Shown here: positions 1-12,096 of the stretch, piece after piece
Position numbering within the stretch: position 1 is the first letter of the stretch
How the letters are laid out: every line of letters begins with the position of its first letter
From: Multifurca ochricompacta
Lineage: Eukaryota; Basidiomycota; Agaricomycetes; Russulales; Russulaceae
Assembly: GCA_022496185.1 (NCBI GenBank)
Contig: WTXG01000163.1
Location: 19,279 to 83,278 of the forward strand
DNA: 64,000 nucleotides
Direction: 5' to 3'
Made by a program: the position numbers and the translations under genes
The notes under the pieces: generated by a model
The model's input: the letters and a program-made list of their open reading frames with translations, nothing else
Told to the model about the DNA's origin: nothing
Database searches by the model: none

Positions 1-149
1 ATCACCACTTCTGGCAGGACCCGTTTGCTCTCATTCTTCCATACTATACTGTCAATAAATTTTCTAACATTTGCCTGACTTTAGTTTCGGACAGACTCTG
101 ACACTGGTGCAAAGCATGATTGATCTATGGTACAAGTAATTTTACTTAG

Positions 150-610
150 CATATTACAGGGATTGTGCACGTTCCGGGCCGCCTGCCTATTCTTTTCCGT
201 ACACCCGGCTACCCAGTTTCTCCCTTACTCCCTTTTACTTATTCCACTTTCGTTCACCCCACATGGCTTCACCTCTGTTAATTTCTAAAAACATTCCTTC
301 AGCTAGGTCTCTCCACAAGTATATAAAGGTACATACAATGCTCGTAGTAGACCAGCGAGCAACTAGCAATCTAGCTTCTCTCTCTCTCTATCTCTCTCTC
401 TCTTTGTGTGCAAAAGAACAGTTATTGAACAAGGCGCAAGGTCAATCGGAACCATCAGCACCGTCATCAGTAAACATTCAGCATGATCCAACGCTCATCG
501 ACTTCATTACGTCGCGCGGGCTCTTCTCTCTCCTCTTCTCAACTTACTGCTCACCTTACTCCTCAGGGAACAGGCTTTGCTTTGCACTCACTGCAGATAG
601 GCTCTGCACA
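150..610 (+). repeat. LTR-like fragment shared with the CHAT gene promoters
   Basis: This segment matches the right part of the apparent solo LTR at 30223-30835 and the promoter segments of the four CHAT genes. Shared landmarks are a GGGCCGCCTGCC-like block near 180, a TATA motif AAGTATATAAAGG near 316, a stretch of TCTC repeats at 375-405 and an end CTCTGCACA at 610. The left end is not preserved. The copia LTR remnant starts directly after its last base. No gene is supported here. Confidence 0.6.
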
Positions 611-1024
611 GGAGTTTCGGACTTTTACCATATCATTATTACTTTCTTTCTTGCGATGCGCAGCAGCTGACTGATGTACCTTAGTAATCCTGTATAGCAT
701 GTGATATCTCACTGGCCAATGGCCTTTGTCCCTCAGTAGTACATTCTAGCGCATTCCATTGCGCACAGACCATCTATTGATAAGTATATAAGGGTGTCTG
801 TTTCGTCCTCTACACTTCAGAGTTTCCTTCACCTCTGAAGTGTAAGTCCTATCTCTCCTACTTACTACTGTACCTTTGACTAACCATCTCCTGTAGATAA
901 CTTGTCTTTCTAGGTGTGTAGTATAGTATAATAGAGTTTCCTTCACCTCTGAAGTATAACTTGTCTTTCTAGCCTTACACGCTAACCACAGTCAGTATCA
1001 CTGCGCGCACATGCCTGTTCTTCA
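611..1024 (+). repeat. Copia 5' LTR, missing its first ~85 bp
   Basis: It is colinear with 7113-7523 and carries the TATA motif AAGTATATAAGGG near 782 and the duplicated TTCCTTCACCTCTGAAGT block. It ends CTTCA at 1024, directly followed by the primer-binding site. The start is cut off exactly where the LTR-like fragment 150-610 ends. Confidence 0.85.
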
Positions 1025-1044
1025 GGTTATGGGCCCTGCCGCTC
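1025..1044 (+). promoter_or_regulatory. Primer-binding site matching a half initiator Met-tRNA
   Basis: The 20 bases after the LTR begin GGTTATGGGCCCTGC. This is the complement of the anticodon-loop region of eukaryotic initiator tRNA (GGTTATGAGCCCTGC) with one mismatch. Drosophila copia and yeast Ty5 use such an internal half-tRNA primer instead of the tRNA 3' end. The same motif abuts the 5' LTR of the minus-strand copia at 17332. Confidence 0.75.
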
Positions 1045-1265
1045 TTTACTGATCTGGCACTCCTTTTTGATCACAGTCCAAAAAATCTTTCAAGCTCAAC
1101 AAAGCTTCAAAAGTTCATTCCCAATAACTTTTCCTTGTGAGCTTCTCTTTCAATTATTTGCCCTTAACTGTCCACAAGGTGGTGCGCTTTATGTGCCCAC
1201 CTTGATCTGTTTGGCTAGCCCTTTCTTAAGGGTTCTTGCAAAAGGTGACGAGGGACCCTTAGTGG

Positions 1266-1777
1266 TGTCAAACAATCATGCTGCTGGTTATACTGACTGT
1301 GGTTAGTAGCGGGTTAGGCTAAAAGACAAGTTAAACTTCAGAGGAAGAAGAACTCTATAATACTATACTACTGACCTAAAAGACAAGTTAACTACAGAGA
1401 GAATGTTAGTCAAAGGAAAAGTAGAAAGTAAAGTAAGACGACTTACACTTCAGAGGAAGAAGAACTCTGAAGTGTAAAGGACAAAACAGACACCCTTATA
1501 TACCCATGGGGGCCAGGGGAAATGGTCTGTGCGCACTGGGAATAAGTCCACAAGTGCCGGACAATAAACAGAGAGGGATAAAGGCCATTGGCCAAAGAGA
1601 TATCACATGCTTACTGCACATTACTAAGTCCATCACTAATCAGCTGAGTAAGGTGAGAAAGAAATGTAATAAAGATAACATAAAAAGTCCGATACTCCGG
1701 AATCTAATCTAATCTAATCTACAGCTAAAGCGATCCTCAGATGCCTGAAGCATCTCCAGACACATCCCGTGTCAACA
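1266..1777 (-). mobile_element. Solo copia LTR with TSD AGTGG
   Basis: This 512-bp LTR (plus-strand view TGTCAAAC...GTGTCAACA) is closely similar to the LTRs at 11320-11830 and 17333-17843 and lies in reverse orientation. It is flanked by AGTGG at 1261-1265 and 1778-1782. Taking one duplication plus the LTR away gives a leader colinear with the leader of the second copia near 17080-17110, which is the empty site. It most likely arose by LTR-LTR recombination after insertion. Confidence 0.93.
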
Positions 1778-2475
1778 AGTGGGTGAAACACCTTAAGCTC
1801 CTCATGTGTGCCCTAAGTAAATAGTGTTCATAGTTGTAGCTGGGTTTTCGTCCCATAGATAGCTTTAGTAGGCCACTTGCCCAGAAGGCTTGAGGCTTTA
1901 GGTCTGGTCAATGCTTGGCTCGATCCGTAAGCCGGGTTTAGCCACCCACTGGTAGAGTTTAGGGTCTAGAACAAGGCATGGGTAGTCACTCCCATGACGC
2001 TTGGGCTCAATACAAGTAGGCCACACTACTATAGTATTTACACAGTAGCTAGAGGGTTTTGTCTCTGGGCAGAAGTATTCACTGCCATGTTGTGGGGGTT
2101 CGCCCCACCAGAGGAAACCCAATAGCCTACTACAGTCATGGCCCCAACCATCTAGGGCTTAATCATGGACTCCACCACCAGCACTAGAGGAAGGGCTCTA
2201 TACCCTTTGTCTCTAGTGGAACTTGCGGTTGGCTCCTCCATGACATGACTCCCCTTCTATTTACACAGTATCCGCCTGATGTGGCTCTGGGATCTGTTGT
2301 AGAATGGGGTTAGACAGCTTCACTATACTACTTAGAAGTCACACATCAAAGGCAGGACTTTCTTAAGTTCTGAAGCATAGCACCACAGAATGGATGGGCC
2401 CTCTTAAATGAGACCTGGACAACTGGTTCTAACTGCTCCTTGGAACCAGGATCAAAAAACTTCAAATCATCTCAA

Positions 2476-5400
2476 ATGGCTAACATCGTTTTCCCTTCCA
2501 CCTTCAAATTCGACAAGCTTGATGGCTCCAACTGGCCACAGTGGTCAGTATCTTTTACCGCCCTGTTGAGGATCAATGGCATGAGAAGGCACATCACACA
2601 TGATGGGCCTGAATATGCCAATCCTCCAGTACAGAAGGATGATGAAAAGGAAGCGGACTACCAGGCAAGGTTTGCTGCCTGGTCTGAACCCATAATCCAG
2701 GAGTGGAGTAGGGTTGAAGAAGTCTTGATGGGTTTACTGGTGCTGGTCGTCACCAGTGAAGTTTATTCTCAGGTTGCCTCTGATAGGAAGTATCCGTCAG
2801 TCTGCTCAAAGTATGAGCAGCTGGAGTCCTTGTATGGCACTGTGGGTAGCATGGCCACCTACAATTTGTGGTGCTCAGTTTCGTCCTTCTGTTTAGAGGA
2901 AGGCAAACAATTCAGGCCCCAATTGCAGCATGTGCTAGATGCAAGGAATACCCTGAAGGAGAATGGGATGGAGGTCTCTGACCTCCAGATGAGCTTTATT
3001 TTGCTCCAGTCCCTTCCCCCATCATACAGTGCCATTGCTGGCTCAATCCTGGCTTCAGGTCCTCCTGAACGCCTTTCCCCTCAGGACCTCATTCAGAGGT
3101 TCCTAAATGAGGAAAGCCGACTTGCTGGCCCCACAGGAAGTGGTGTTGGGGCTGCCCTTAACAAGGCAGCCCATGTCAACAAAAATAAAAACAAAAAAGT
3201 ACAATTTATCATGCCACAACCTGCAGGTGCATCATCGTCCAATGATGTCACCTGCTTCTACTGCCAGAAGCTGGGCCACAAGGCAAATGAATGTCGGCAG
3301 AGGAAACAGGATCAGCAGAATGCCGCAGCTGGAAAAAAGGGCAATCAGAAGAAGGCGCAAGGCACCAGTGTACCATCATCTTCCCACCAAGTAGCTACAA
3401 TAGTTAATGGTAGTGGAAGAATACAGGAGGTGCATGAGACACCTCACATTAAACTTTATACCTTGAATACGACTGAAGAGATCTTCCAAGATGACGGATT
3501 TGCCTGGATGATGGATAGCGGTGCCACCACCCACTTCACACCCTTTGAGTCAGACTTCTATGAATATCTGCCTCATTCAGGACACACTGTTACAGTGGCG
3601 GATGGAACCGTGGTTCCAATAGAAGGAGTAGGAAGCGTCCACATAAGGACCAATAAAAATTATATATTGGAACTTAACAATGTCTTCTACATGCCATCAG
3701 CAGGAAATTGCATCTTATCTACAAGTCATATCACCAACAGAGGTGGTATGGTCTTATTTGATCAATATAATGTCGCAATAGAGTATAAAGGACAAAGAAT
3801 AGCGGAAGGAATCAAGGCTGGGGATCTATACTGGATCCAAGGGACAATAGTGGATAAATCAACCGCTGCCCTGAATACTGCATCAACCAGCCTTGATACC
3901 TGGCATCTTAGAATGGGTCATATGTCTAAACAAGCCCTGAAAAGATATGCTTCTGAGGCCATAAAAGGTCTCAGTTTAAAAAATAGCCAAGAGGAAGTAA
4001 AGCCTTGTCATGGCTGCAAAATGGGAAAATCTCATTGCCTTCCTTTCCCTCCCTCTCATAAGCGGGCTTCAGCACCCTTGGAGGTCATCCATAGTGACCT
4101 AGTTGGTCCACTTCAATGTACCTCAATACAAGGGCATTTATATTTCGCCACTTTCATAGATGACTTTAGCCGCAGTGCTATAGTTGTTCCAATGAAGGCA
4201 AAACATTACTTCAAATCGGTCTTTGCAAATGTTAAGGCATTCCTAGAAAATAAAACAAATAATAAAATAAAGACCTTACATACAGACCGTGGTGGCGAAT
4301 ACATTAATAATGAGCTGAAGTCCTTACTAAGTGAGGCTGGCATAGAGCATAAACTTACAATGCCATATTCCCCACAACAGAATGGAAGAGCTGAAAGGTT
4401 CAATAGAACCATAATGGAAAAAGCCACTAGCATGCTTCATCATGCTGGGCTTTCTCTTGGCTTTTGGGAGTGTGCTGTTTCTACAGCATGTCACATATAT
4501 AACAGAACTCCCATCCGTTCTAACAAGTGGAGGACACTGCTAGAGCTTCTGGTTGGGGACATACCAGATGTCTCTTATTTTAAAGTCTTCGGATGTGAAG
4601 CATACTATCATGTTCTGGAAAACAAGTGGCAAAAATTGGATCCTAAAGCCAAAAAGGCTGTCTTTGTTGGGTATGAGCCAAATAGCAAAGGCTACATTCT
4701 ATGGGATAGACATACCCAGTCCTTTGTTTGTCCAGAGATGTGACGTTTAATGAAGAGTCCTTCCCATCCCACTCTGTAGTGGACAACAGAGATAAAGGAA
4801 AGGAACAAGCTGTTCCTGTAGAAGGAGGGTCTGTCCAACCCTCACCAGCAATAGCCACAGTTCCTCAGGATCCTGTGTATAAGGATACCGAGGTTGAGGA
4901 ACAGGAGGTAGTGGAGCCTCCTCAAATAAATCCTGAGCCTACCACACCCAATAATGAAGTAGACACACACACAGACACCATATATCAGACACCACCGTCC
5001 CAAATAATGGAACCCTCCCAACTCCCCACCAGAACTCGTGCCGTTAGAAAGTCAACAAAAAAGGCTAGAGGCAAACTTTCCCAACCAGTTTTTACTAGGG
5101 AAAGTCCATGCTCTGAACAACGGTCTGTGGCTATACAAGAAGATTTAGATCTTGATATTGTTATGCCAAGACATTCACATCGTCTGAATCCTCGCTTTTA
5201 CAATGAGGATAATGCAGAGTTCGTGCAAGGTTCATCCAGACTTGGGACCATGGAGCTGCTAAATGCCGCCGGTGTCTCTTATAGAGACCCCCTGACCTTT
5301 CAGGAGGCGATGCAGTCTGATAATGCTGCTGAGTGGCTTGAGGCATGCCAATATGAAATAGATGCCTTAAAGAAGTTAAATGTGTGGCACCTTGAGGATC

Positions 5401-6824
5401 TTCCTGAAGGAAGAAAGGCTGTCAAATCTAAATGGGTTTTTAAATTGAAACCAGATGGACAGTTTCATGCTAGGCTCATGGCAAAGGGTTTCACTCAAAT
5501 AGAAGGAGTGGACTTTGATGAAACATTCTCCCCAGTCGCCAGATTTGAATCACTTCGTTTATTACTAGCGTTAGCTGTGCTAGAAGATTGGGAAATCCAC
5601 CAGATGGATGTCAAATCGGCATTCCTTCATGGCGATCTGGATGAGGAGATTTATATGGAGCAACCTGTTGGTTTCATCATTGCTGGACAAGAGTCCAAAG
5701 TTTGTAGGCTACAGAAAGCTTTATATGGCCTCAAACAAGCCTCCCAAGCATGGAATCTTCAATTTCATGCAGTTCTAAATGAACTGGGCTTCACTCGGAT
5801 GTACTCTGATGCAGGAGTATATGTGTATCATCACCATGGGGGGGATGATTCACTTTTCGTCATTCTATATGTTGATGACATCACTATACTTGGATCTTCA
5901 AAAGATAAGATAACATGGCTGAAGGAATCTCTATCTAGCCGATATGAGATGACTGACCTGGGAGAAATCCAGTCATATCTTGGTGTTAACATCACCAGAG
6001 ATCGTCCTAACAAGATGCTGGAAATTGATCAGGCAGCTTATGTCTTGTCTATTCTTGAGAAGTTTGGAATGAGGGATTCCAATCCAGTATACACTCCCCT
6101 ACCAGCCAGCGTGGATGCACATCTGGTCAAGTTTGAAGGCCAGGCATCTACTTCAGAAATAAAGAAGTATCAACAGCTAATGGGGTCACTGCTATGGGTG
6201 CAGATTGGAAGCAGACCCAACATTAGCTTTGCTGTTGCGCACCTTAGTCAATACGCTTCCAATCCTTCACAACATCATCTGCGCCTAGCAAAGTATGTTC
6301 TAAAGTACCTCAATGCTACTATGAACTACAGGGTGTGATATTCTGGAGGGAATGAAGAGAGTGGCCTTCATGGCTTTGCAGATTCCTCATGGGGAGATCA
6401 AGAGGACTGCCACTCCACTTCAGGCTACGTCTATATGCTTGCAAATGGAGCCATATCCTGGTGCTCTAGAAAGCAAAAGACTGTAGCACAGTCCACCACA
6501 GAAGCTGAATACATGAGCCTAGCTGAGGCTTCCAATCAGGCTGCATGGTATAGGACGTTTATGGAGGAATTGGGATATGAAATTACTTCACCCATACAAC
6601 TCCATTGTGACAATAAGGGTGCTGTGGACTTGGCACTGAACCCTGTCACAGGAAGGCGGTCAAAACACATACCAATAAAGTACCATGCAATCAGGGAGTA
6701 TGTTGAATTGCATCTAATAGATTTAGTGTGAACTCCCACTGGTGAAATGCTGGCAGATGGCTTTACAAAGTCTCTACCAAGAGCATCACATGAAAACATG
6801 GTTACTAGACTTGGGCTTATATGA
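2476..6824 (+). pseudogene. Copia gag-pol polyprotein (disrupted)
   Basis: The polyprotein reads Gag, CCHC zinc knuckle (CFYCQKLGHKANEC, near 3251), aspartic protease (MDSGATTHF, near 3515), GAG-pre-integrase HHCC region (HLRMGH...CHGCKMGKSH), integrase with D, D and E in HSDLVGP, HTDRGGEY and NGRAERFNR (4090-4400), reverse transcriptase with YVDD (near 5868) and RNase H. The first true ATG is at 2476, and upstream in-frame codons lack ATG. Three lesions break it. A 1-base frame change lies near 4728 between integrase and RT. In-frame TGA codons lie at 6336 and 6729, where the related copy has arginine, consistent with CGA to TGA. It would act in cytoplasmic virus-like particles and in nuclear integration if intact. 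Confidence 0.9.
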
Positions 6825-7025
6825 GTATATTGTCGACCTCGAGAGTGACGCAAGAAGTGTGTGCACGTTCTCGACCTCGAATGTGATGTGTGCAACTGAA
6901 CGCGTTTCAGTTTGCATAATACACTTCAGATCACTCCTCTCCTCTCGTCGACTCACTCTCACACCTCTTAATTGGCGATGTGCTCATTTAACTCATTTTG
7001 ACCTGATGCCTTAATCATGGAGGGA

Positions 7026-7523
7026 TGTTGACATGGCATGTGTCTTGAGGTGCTTCAGGCATCTAGGTTAGGGTCTAAGCTGTGCAAGATTAGATTAGAT
7101 ATTGATTCAGAGTTTCGGACTTTTTACCATATCATTATTACTTTCTTTCTCGCGATGCGCAGCAGCTGACTGATGTACCTTAGTAATCCTGTATAGCATG
7201 TGATATCTCACTGGCCAATGGCCTTTGTCCCTCAGTAGTAGATTCTAGCGCATTCCATTGTGCACAGACCATCCCTTGATAAGTATATAAGGGTGTCTGT
7301 TTCATCCTCTACACTTCAGAGTTTCCTTCACCTCTGAAGTGTAAGTCCTATCTCTCCTACTTACTACTTTACCTTTGACTAACCGTCTCCTGTAGATAAC
7401 TTGTCTTTCTAGGTGTGTAGTATAGTATAATAGAGTTTCCTTCACCTCTGAAGTATAACTTGTCTTTCTAGCCTTACACGCTAACCACAGTCAGTATCAC
7501 TGCGCACACATGCCTGTTCTTCA
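7026..7523 (+). repeat. Copia 3' LTR (498 bp, complete)
   Basis: It begins TGTTGACATGG after the purine-rich CATGGAGGGA at 7016-7025, a likely polypurine tract, and ends TTCTTCA. It has a TATA motif near 7281. The 190 bp that follow (7524-7716) hold no gene that I can recognise. Confidence 0.88.
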
Positions 7524-8304
7524 AAACCACTATCCTGGAACCTCTGTACATGACTCCAATGCAATAAAATTGCCCTTTGTTGTTGGATTTGTGGAACAGG
7601 CATAGCACAACTTGTACTAGATACTACATTACTACTAGCTATTTCACCTTGTTTAGACTTAGAGGCTTAGATGCAGTCAATAATGCAATAGCAATTGCTT
7701 TATCTATAGCAGATTCAATGTACTTAGTGATTGTCAAGGGGTTTCATACCTGCGCGGGTAAGCACCGCAGGTTTTGCCGGGTACGGGTACGGGTATATGG
7801 CTCCCAACCCATGGAAACCTGTACCCATGTGGCAGGTTTGGTGGGTATAGGCGCTGATTATCCATTGACAAGATCAGTAGAATTTCCAAGATAAAACACA
7901 TCTGCAGCCACAGAAATACAAGATCATGTCTGATGTATGCTACAGGGTGGCGTTAAATATGTTCTAGTATTATCCTACAAAATATCAAAGCAGATTAACA
8001 GTGCAATGTAAAATAAAATCCTTATCAGTGATCCACTTTCTTGAAAACCATGATACATCTGTTTTATTAACACGCGACCAATTCTGCCGGTCTGGCACTA
8101 TCTAAAATACACTCTAGACTAATATAGACTATTCTATAATCTAATTATCAAATTACTTTATTGAAACAAGGCCCGCGTGTGTCTACAAGCTGCATGGGGC
8201 AGCGACTACATTGGATCACACGGTGGTCTGACCTCCTTCCTATTAAGGAAGGTTGACTTAAACACGCAGAAATGTGCATCCAGGGACTAGGACAGTTGTG
8301 CTTG

Positions 8305-8617
8305 TATGAAATGAAACCAGAATAATAAAATAATAATGTAAATAAAGGATCCTTTTAATCTTCTGAACATAAACCAACAATTTTTGAGGAATCTTGAGTA
8401 GCCATAAATGAATGCATTGTGTCCAAGTGCTTATCTCCTCGACCAGGATGGCCCAGGCCATTTACCCGAAATGCGCAGAAATGCAAAGAACAGTCGCGCT
8501 CGTATAAAATTGAAACCAGAATAATAAAATAAAAATGGAATAATAAATTATCTTAATCTTATGAACATAAAATAGGAATCTTTGAGGGATCTTGTGTAGC
8601 CATAAATGAACACATTG
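8305..8617. repeat. ~190-bp subrepeats of the hAT-like element
   Basis: Units with the order GAAACCAGAATAATAAAATAA, then TCTTCTGAACATAAA, then AGCCATAAATGAA, then GTGTCCAAGTG and CCCAGGCC occur at about 8305-8495, from 8496 (interrupted by the LINE at 8618 and resumed at 20012), and at about 20505-20690. The repetition defines the interior of the host element and shows which unit the LINE entered. No coding capacity is seen. Confidence 0.65.
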
Positions 8618-8867
8618 TTTTTTTTTTGTTTTTTTTTGAACTCGAGTTTATTGACGCACTTGCGGGACTCAGCCCAATCATGCGGCTACATCAGGGTACA
8701 ATGTAACTACTGTGGGTGTACATGGAGATGCCATATCTACTGGGACAGGCTAGATGGAAAACTCTAAGAGAAAAACCAGGGAGAATGTATGTGGAGTGGC
8801 CGTCTGAGAAAGAGACCATTCAGAGTAAGAAAACTTACAAAGTCCAAAATCCAACAACAATAAACCC

Positions 8868-11314
8868 TCACAGGGGTTCGTGTGGATGCCGGGCAGAGAT
8901 GGGCTTGAAGAAGGCCCTCAACTGCTGGATAAACTCCAGGAGTTGGGTGGCGCAGGTGCGGTGGTTGAAGATCTGCACCCAGGTGAGCTCGTCGAAGAGA
9001 GAGCCAGGGTCCATGTCACATTCTGTCCGAGCTTGGGCATGTAATGGACAATCCAGGGCGATGTGGTTGAATGTCGCAGGGGTAATGCTGTCACAGTGGC
9101 AGAGGTGGTCTGCTTCTGGGCAGGAGGAGAAGAAATGTTCATGGTACTCAGCTATAAAGGCATGGCCAGTGGCCAGCTGAAAGGCTGTCAATACCGTATG
9201 GTGTGTGAAGGGATTCTCCTTGCGTTTAGCCATGGCAGCAGTCCAGAGAGGATGGTTGCCGCCTGTGGGAGGACCCTGGATGGAGATGGAGTAGGCCTTG
9301 TGTCCGGCCTGGGATTCACCATCGAGAGCTCGGGATTGCAGCCACTCGTTGCGCCAGTTGTCGTAGGCGCATAAGCGGGACAGGGCTTGCCACTGGAGGG
9401 GGGAGGGAGGGTCATTGACGTCCCGAAGCGGGTGAACGCGGTGTGCACAGTCTGCGGCCTTGGGAGCGGTGGCTGAGGCGCAGTAGCAGGGTGAGGGGGG
9501 ACACCACATGAAGGAGATGTCCGTAAGGGGGTGATCTGCAAGCAATTGAGCAAGGGCACGATGGCATGAGATAAAGTCACTGGTAAATCGATGCAGGTCC
9601 CGTGAGCATAAACCTGCCAGAGCCAAGCTGGACGAGCAGGTGATGATGAGGTGGGGGGCCAAGGGGCAGCCATGGAAGAATGACTGAAGCCATTGGATGG
9701 TGCGACTGAGTGAGAACAAGTCTAGTTCAGACTTGACCCCACCCGTGCCCCAGACCCAATGGTTCGTCGTTTCACCGGAGTCGTCCATGAGAACAGCGGC
9801 GGCAGCACCTATGAGACAGTTGTCGACACGTTTGGCTCAGGAGAGTGAGGACGAGGCATGGCACAAGACAACGTCAGCTCTGGGCAGCGCAATCAAGGAG
9901 ACGACTTCATCGAGACGTACGTTGGGGGGGCAGGTTCCCACAAAGTGTAGGAATGTGCCCCAGGAAGGTAACTCCCATGGTGCAAAGGCCAAGACATCTG
10001 GGGAATCTGCCAAGGGCGGAACCCGTGCTGCGAGTGCTTGCAGGGGGGAAAGGCGATGAGGCACAGGAGGGGGTATCGGGGCCGCGGTGTGATGGTGGCG
10101 TGGGTGGAGGAGGTGGTTGTCCAGGGGGCCGCAAAGGTGCTGGATGGGCTGGGAGAGAGCAGGGAGGGAGGTGTACCTAAGAGCTGTGGTGTCTGCCAAC
10201 TTCTCGACAAAATGCTTCATAGGGAGTACATGAATGAGTTCATGTAAGGGCCCGCGTGGGGCCATATGAAAGGAGCCAGTGATCTTGTGGACCACTGCAT
10301 TCGAGACGAGTTGGAGCCTCTTGACAAGTGCCGGAGCCTGGCGAGTATGGACCCAGAGCTGGGAGCCATAAGTCAGGACCAGGAGGCAGATGGCATTGAG
10401 GATGAGTCTCCAGTTCTTGGTGGAGAGGCCTCATTCGGAGTTGCCCAGCAGTTGGAGAGTGCGGATGGAAGCGTGAGCGCGGCGGCACATGATGTCTACA
10501 TGAGGTCACCAGGACAGAGAAGGAGTGAAGAAAAAACCCAAGTATTGCACCTGGGCCCCCGCCTTGACAACAAAGTCAGGCATGTCGTGGCAGGGGAGGG
10601 AGATTGTGCATGGTGGAAGGTTCCGCATGCGCGTGCAGGAGAAAAAGAGGGCCTCAGTCTTTGCTGGATCAGTGGACATACCAGCATGGAGCAGCCATTC
10701 CATGACAAGGGAATAATGGTGTCATAGTGAAGAGACAACTTCATCCCAGGTGGGCGCCCAAGCGAAAAGGAGGCCGTCGTCGACATACATCGACAGTCGG
10801 CAACCAGTCCAGGTGGAGGCTAGGTGGAGGAGTGGGGCTGCGTAGAGTGTGGCAAGTACTGGGGAGATCGGGGAACCCTGCGGAGTGCCAATTGTCATAG
10901 CGTGGGGAGGGCCCGTTTGGCTGTTGAAGGACAAGCAGGCCGAGCGCCCAGTAAGAAAGCTGTGGACCCAGCCCATGACTTGGGGTGGGTAGCCTAAGTG
11001 AGTGAGAACAGCGGAACACCTGGAGGGGTGGATGTGATCAAAGAAGCCTGACACATCAAACAGGACCATGCTGCAGACCATGCCTGAGGCCTGGATGCAG
11101 GTGACATCATGGATGAGTGAGAGTGCGGAGTCGAGGCAACATGAGTTCGATTGTGTGCCAAACTGTGTGGACAGCAAGGTGCCGTAGCGATCGATGTCGG
11201 ATGTGAGGCGTTTGGCTAGGGCCTTGTCCAGGAGTTTGCCCATAGTCTCAAGCAAGGAGATAGGGCAGTGGGCCTTTGCTAGGCTGTAGTCAGGGTGAGC
11301 CGGCTTGGGTAGAA
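8868..11314 (-). pseudogene. LINE reverse transcriptase-RNase H region
   Basis: The RT fingers and palm read from VLPKPAHPDYSLAKAHCPIS (near 11316) through FDVSGFFDHI, GTPQGSPISP and the catalytic YVDD (near 10790). Downstream segments carry the thumb-like RLQLVSNAVVHKITGSF part, the RNase H-type region, and a C-terminal HCDSITPATFNHIALDCPLH zinc-finger-like tail that ends near 8868. Frame changes occur around 10240-10730. A TGA at 9837-9839 sits where arginine would restore the frame. The 5' half continues on the far side of the copia at 17849. It would copy the element's RNA at nicked target DNA; this copy is dead. Confidence 0.85.
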
Positions 11315-11319
11315 CCACT

Positions 11320-11830
11320 TGTCAAACAATCATGCTGCTGGTTATACTGACTGTGGTTAGTAGCGGGTTAGGCTAAAAGACAAGTTAAACTTCAGAGGAA
11401 GAAGAACTCTTTAATACTATACTACTGACCTAAAAGACAAGTTAACTACAGAGAGAATGTTAGTCAAAGGAAAGTAGAAAGTAAAGTAAGACGACTTACA
11501 CTTCAGAGGAAGAAGAACTCTGAAGTGTAGAGGACAAAACAGACACCCTTATATACCCATAGGGGCCAGGGGAAATGGTCTGTGCGCACTGGGAATAAGT
11601 CCACAGGTGCCGGTCAAGAAACAGAGAGGGATAAAGGCCATTGGCCAAGGAGATATCACATGCTTACTGCGCATTACTAAGTCCATCACTAATCAGCTGA
11701 GTAAGAAGGGAAAGAAGTGTAATAAAGATAACATAAAAAGTCCGATACTCCGGAATCTAATCTAATCTAATCTACAGCTGAAGCGAACCTTAGATGCCTG
11801 AAGCATCTCCAGACACATCCTGTGTCAACA
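11320..11830 (-). repeat. 3' LTR of the minus-strand copia
   Basis: It lies left in window coordinates. Its inner edge meets the purine-rich tract (minus strand CATGGAGGGA) at 11831-11840. It contains the TATA motif, read on the minus strand, near 11555. Confidence 0.9.
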
Positions 11831-12096
11831 TCCCTCCATGGTGAAGGCATCGATCATTAAGATGGAATGAGTTAAATGAGCACACTGTTGTTCACAATTG
11901 AACGAACATATCGCCAGAGATCCAACTTCTCTAACTCTCAAGTATAGTGAGAGAGGACCATGGTGTTCAGAGGCATATTGAGTTAGATTCTCTTATGCAA
12001 ACTGAGACCACACCTCTTGCGTCACTCTCGAAGTTGAGAACTTTGCTCATGGTGGGAAAGTGAAACTGGTATACAAAGTTCCAGATTCCAGCTCTC

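Larger units (their letters stand above)
611..7523 (+). mobile_element. Ty1/copia LTR retrotransposon, plus strand, 5' LTR truncated
   Basis: The element runs from a truncated 5' LTR (611-1024) through a leader, a single gag-pol region (2476-6824) and a complete 3' LTR (7026-7523, TGTTGACA...TTCTTCA). The two LTRs align over about 410 bp with roughly nine differences, so the insertion is fairly young. The first 85 or so bases of the left LTR are missing, so no target duplication can be read. The domain order integrase before RT is diagnostic of copia (Pseudoviridae-type) elements. A solo LTR of the same family has inserted into its leader. The coding region is broken, so this copy is not autonomous. 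Confidence 0.9.

Noticed and set aside
9063..10727. Several plus-strand frames of 100-150 codons opposite the LINE
   Set aside because: They are antisense shadows of the LINE RT/RNase H region. The minus strand has the conserved RT and C-terminal motifs.
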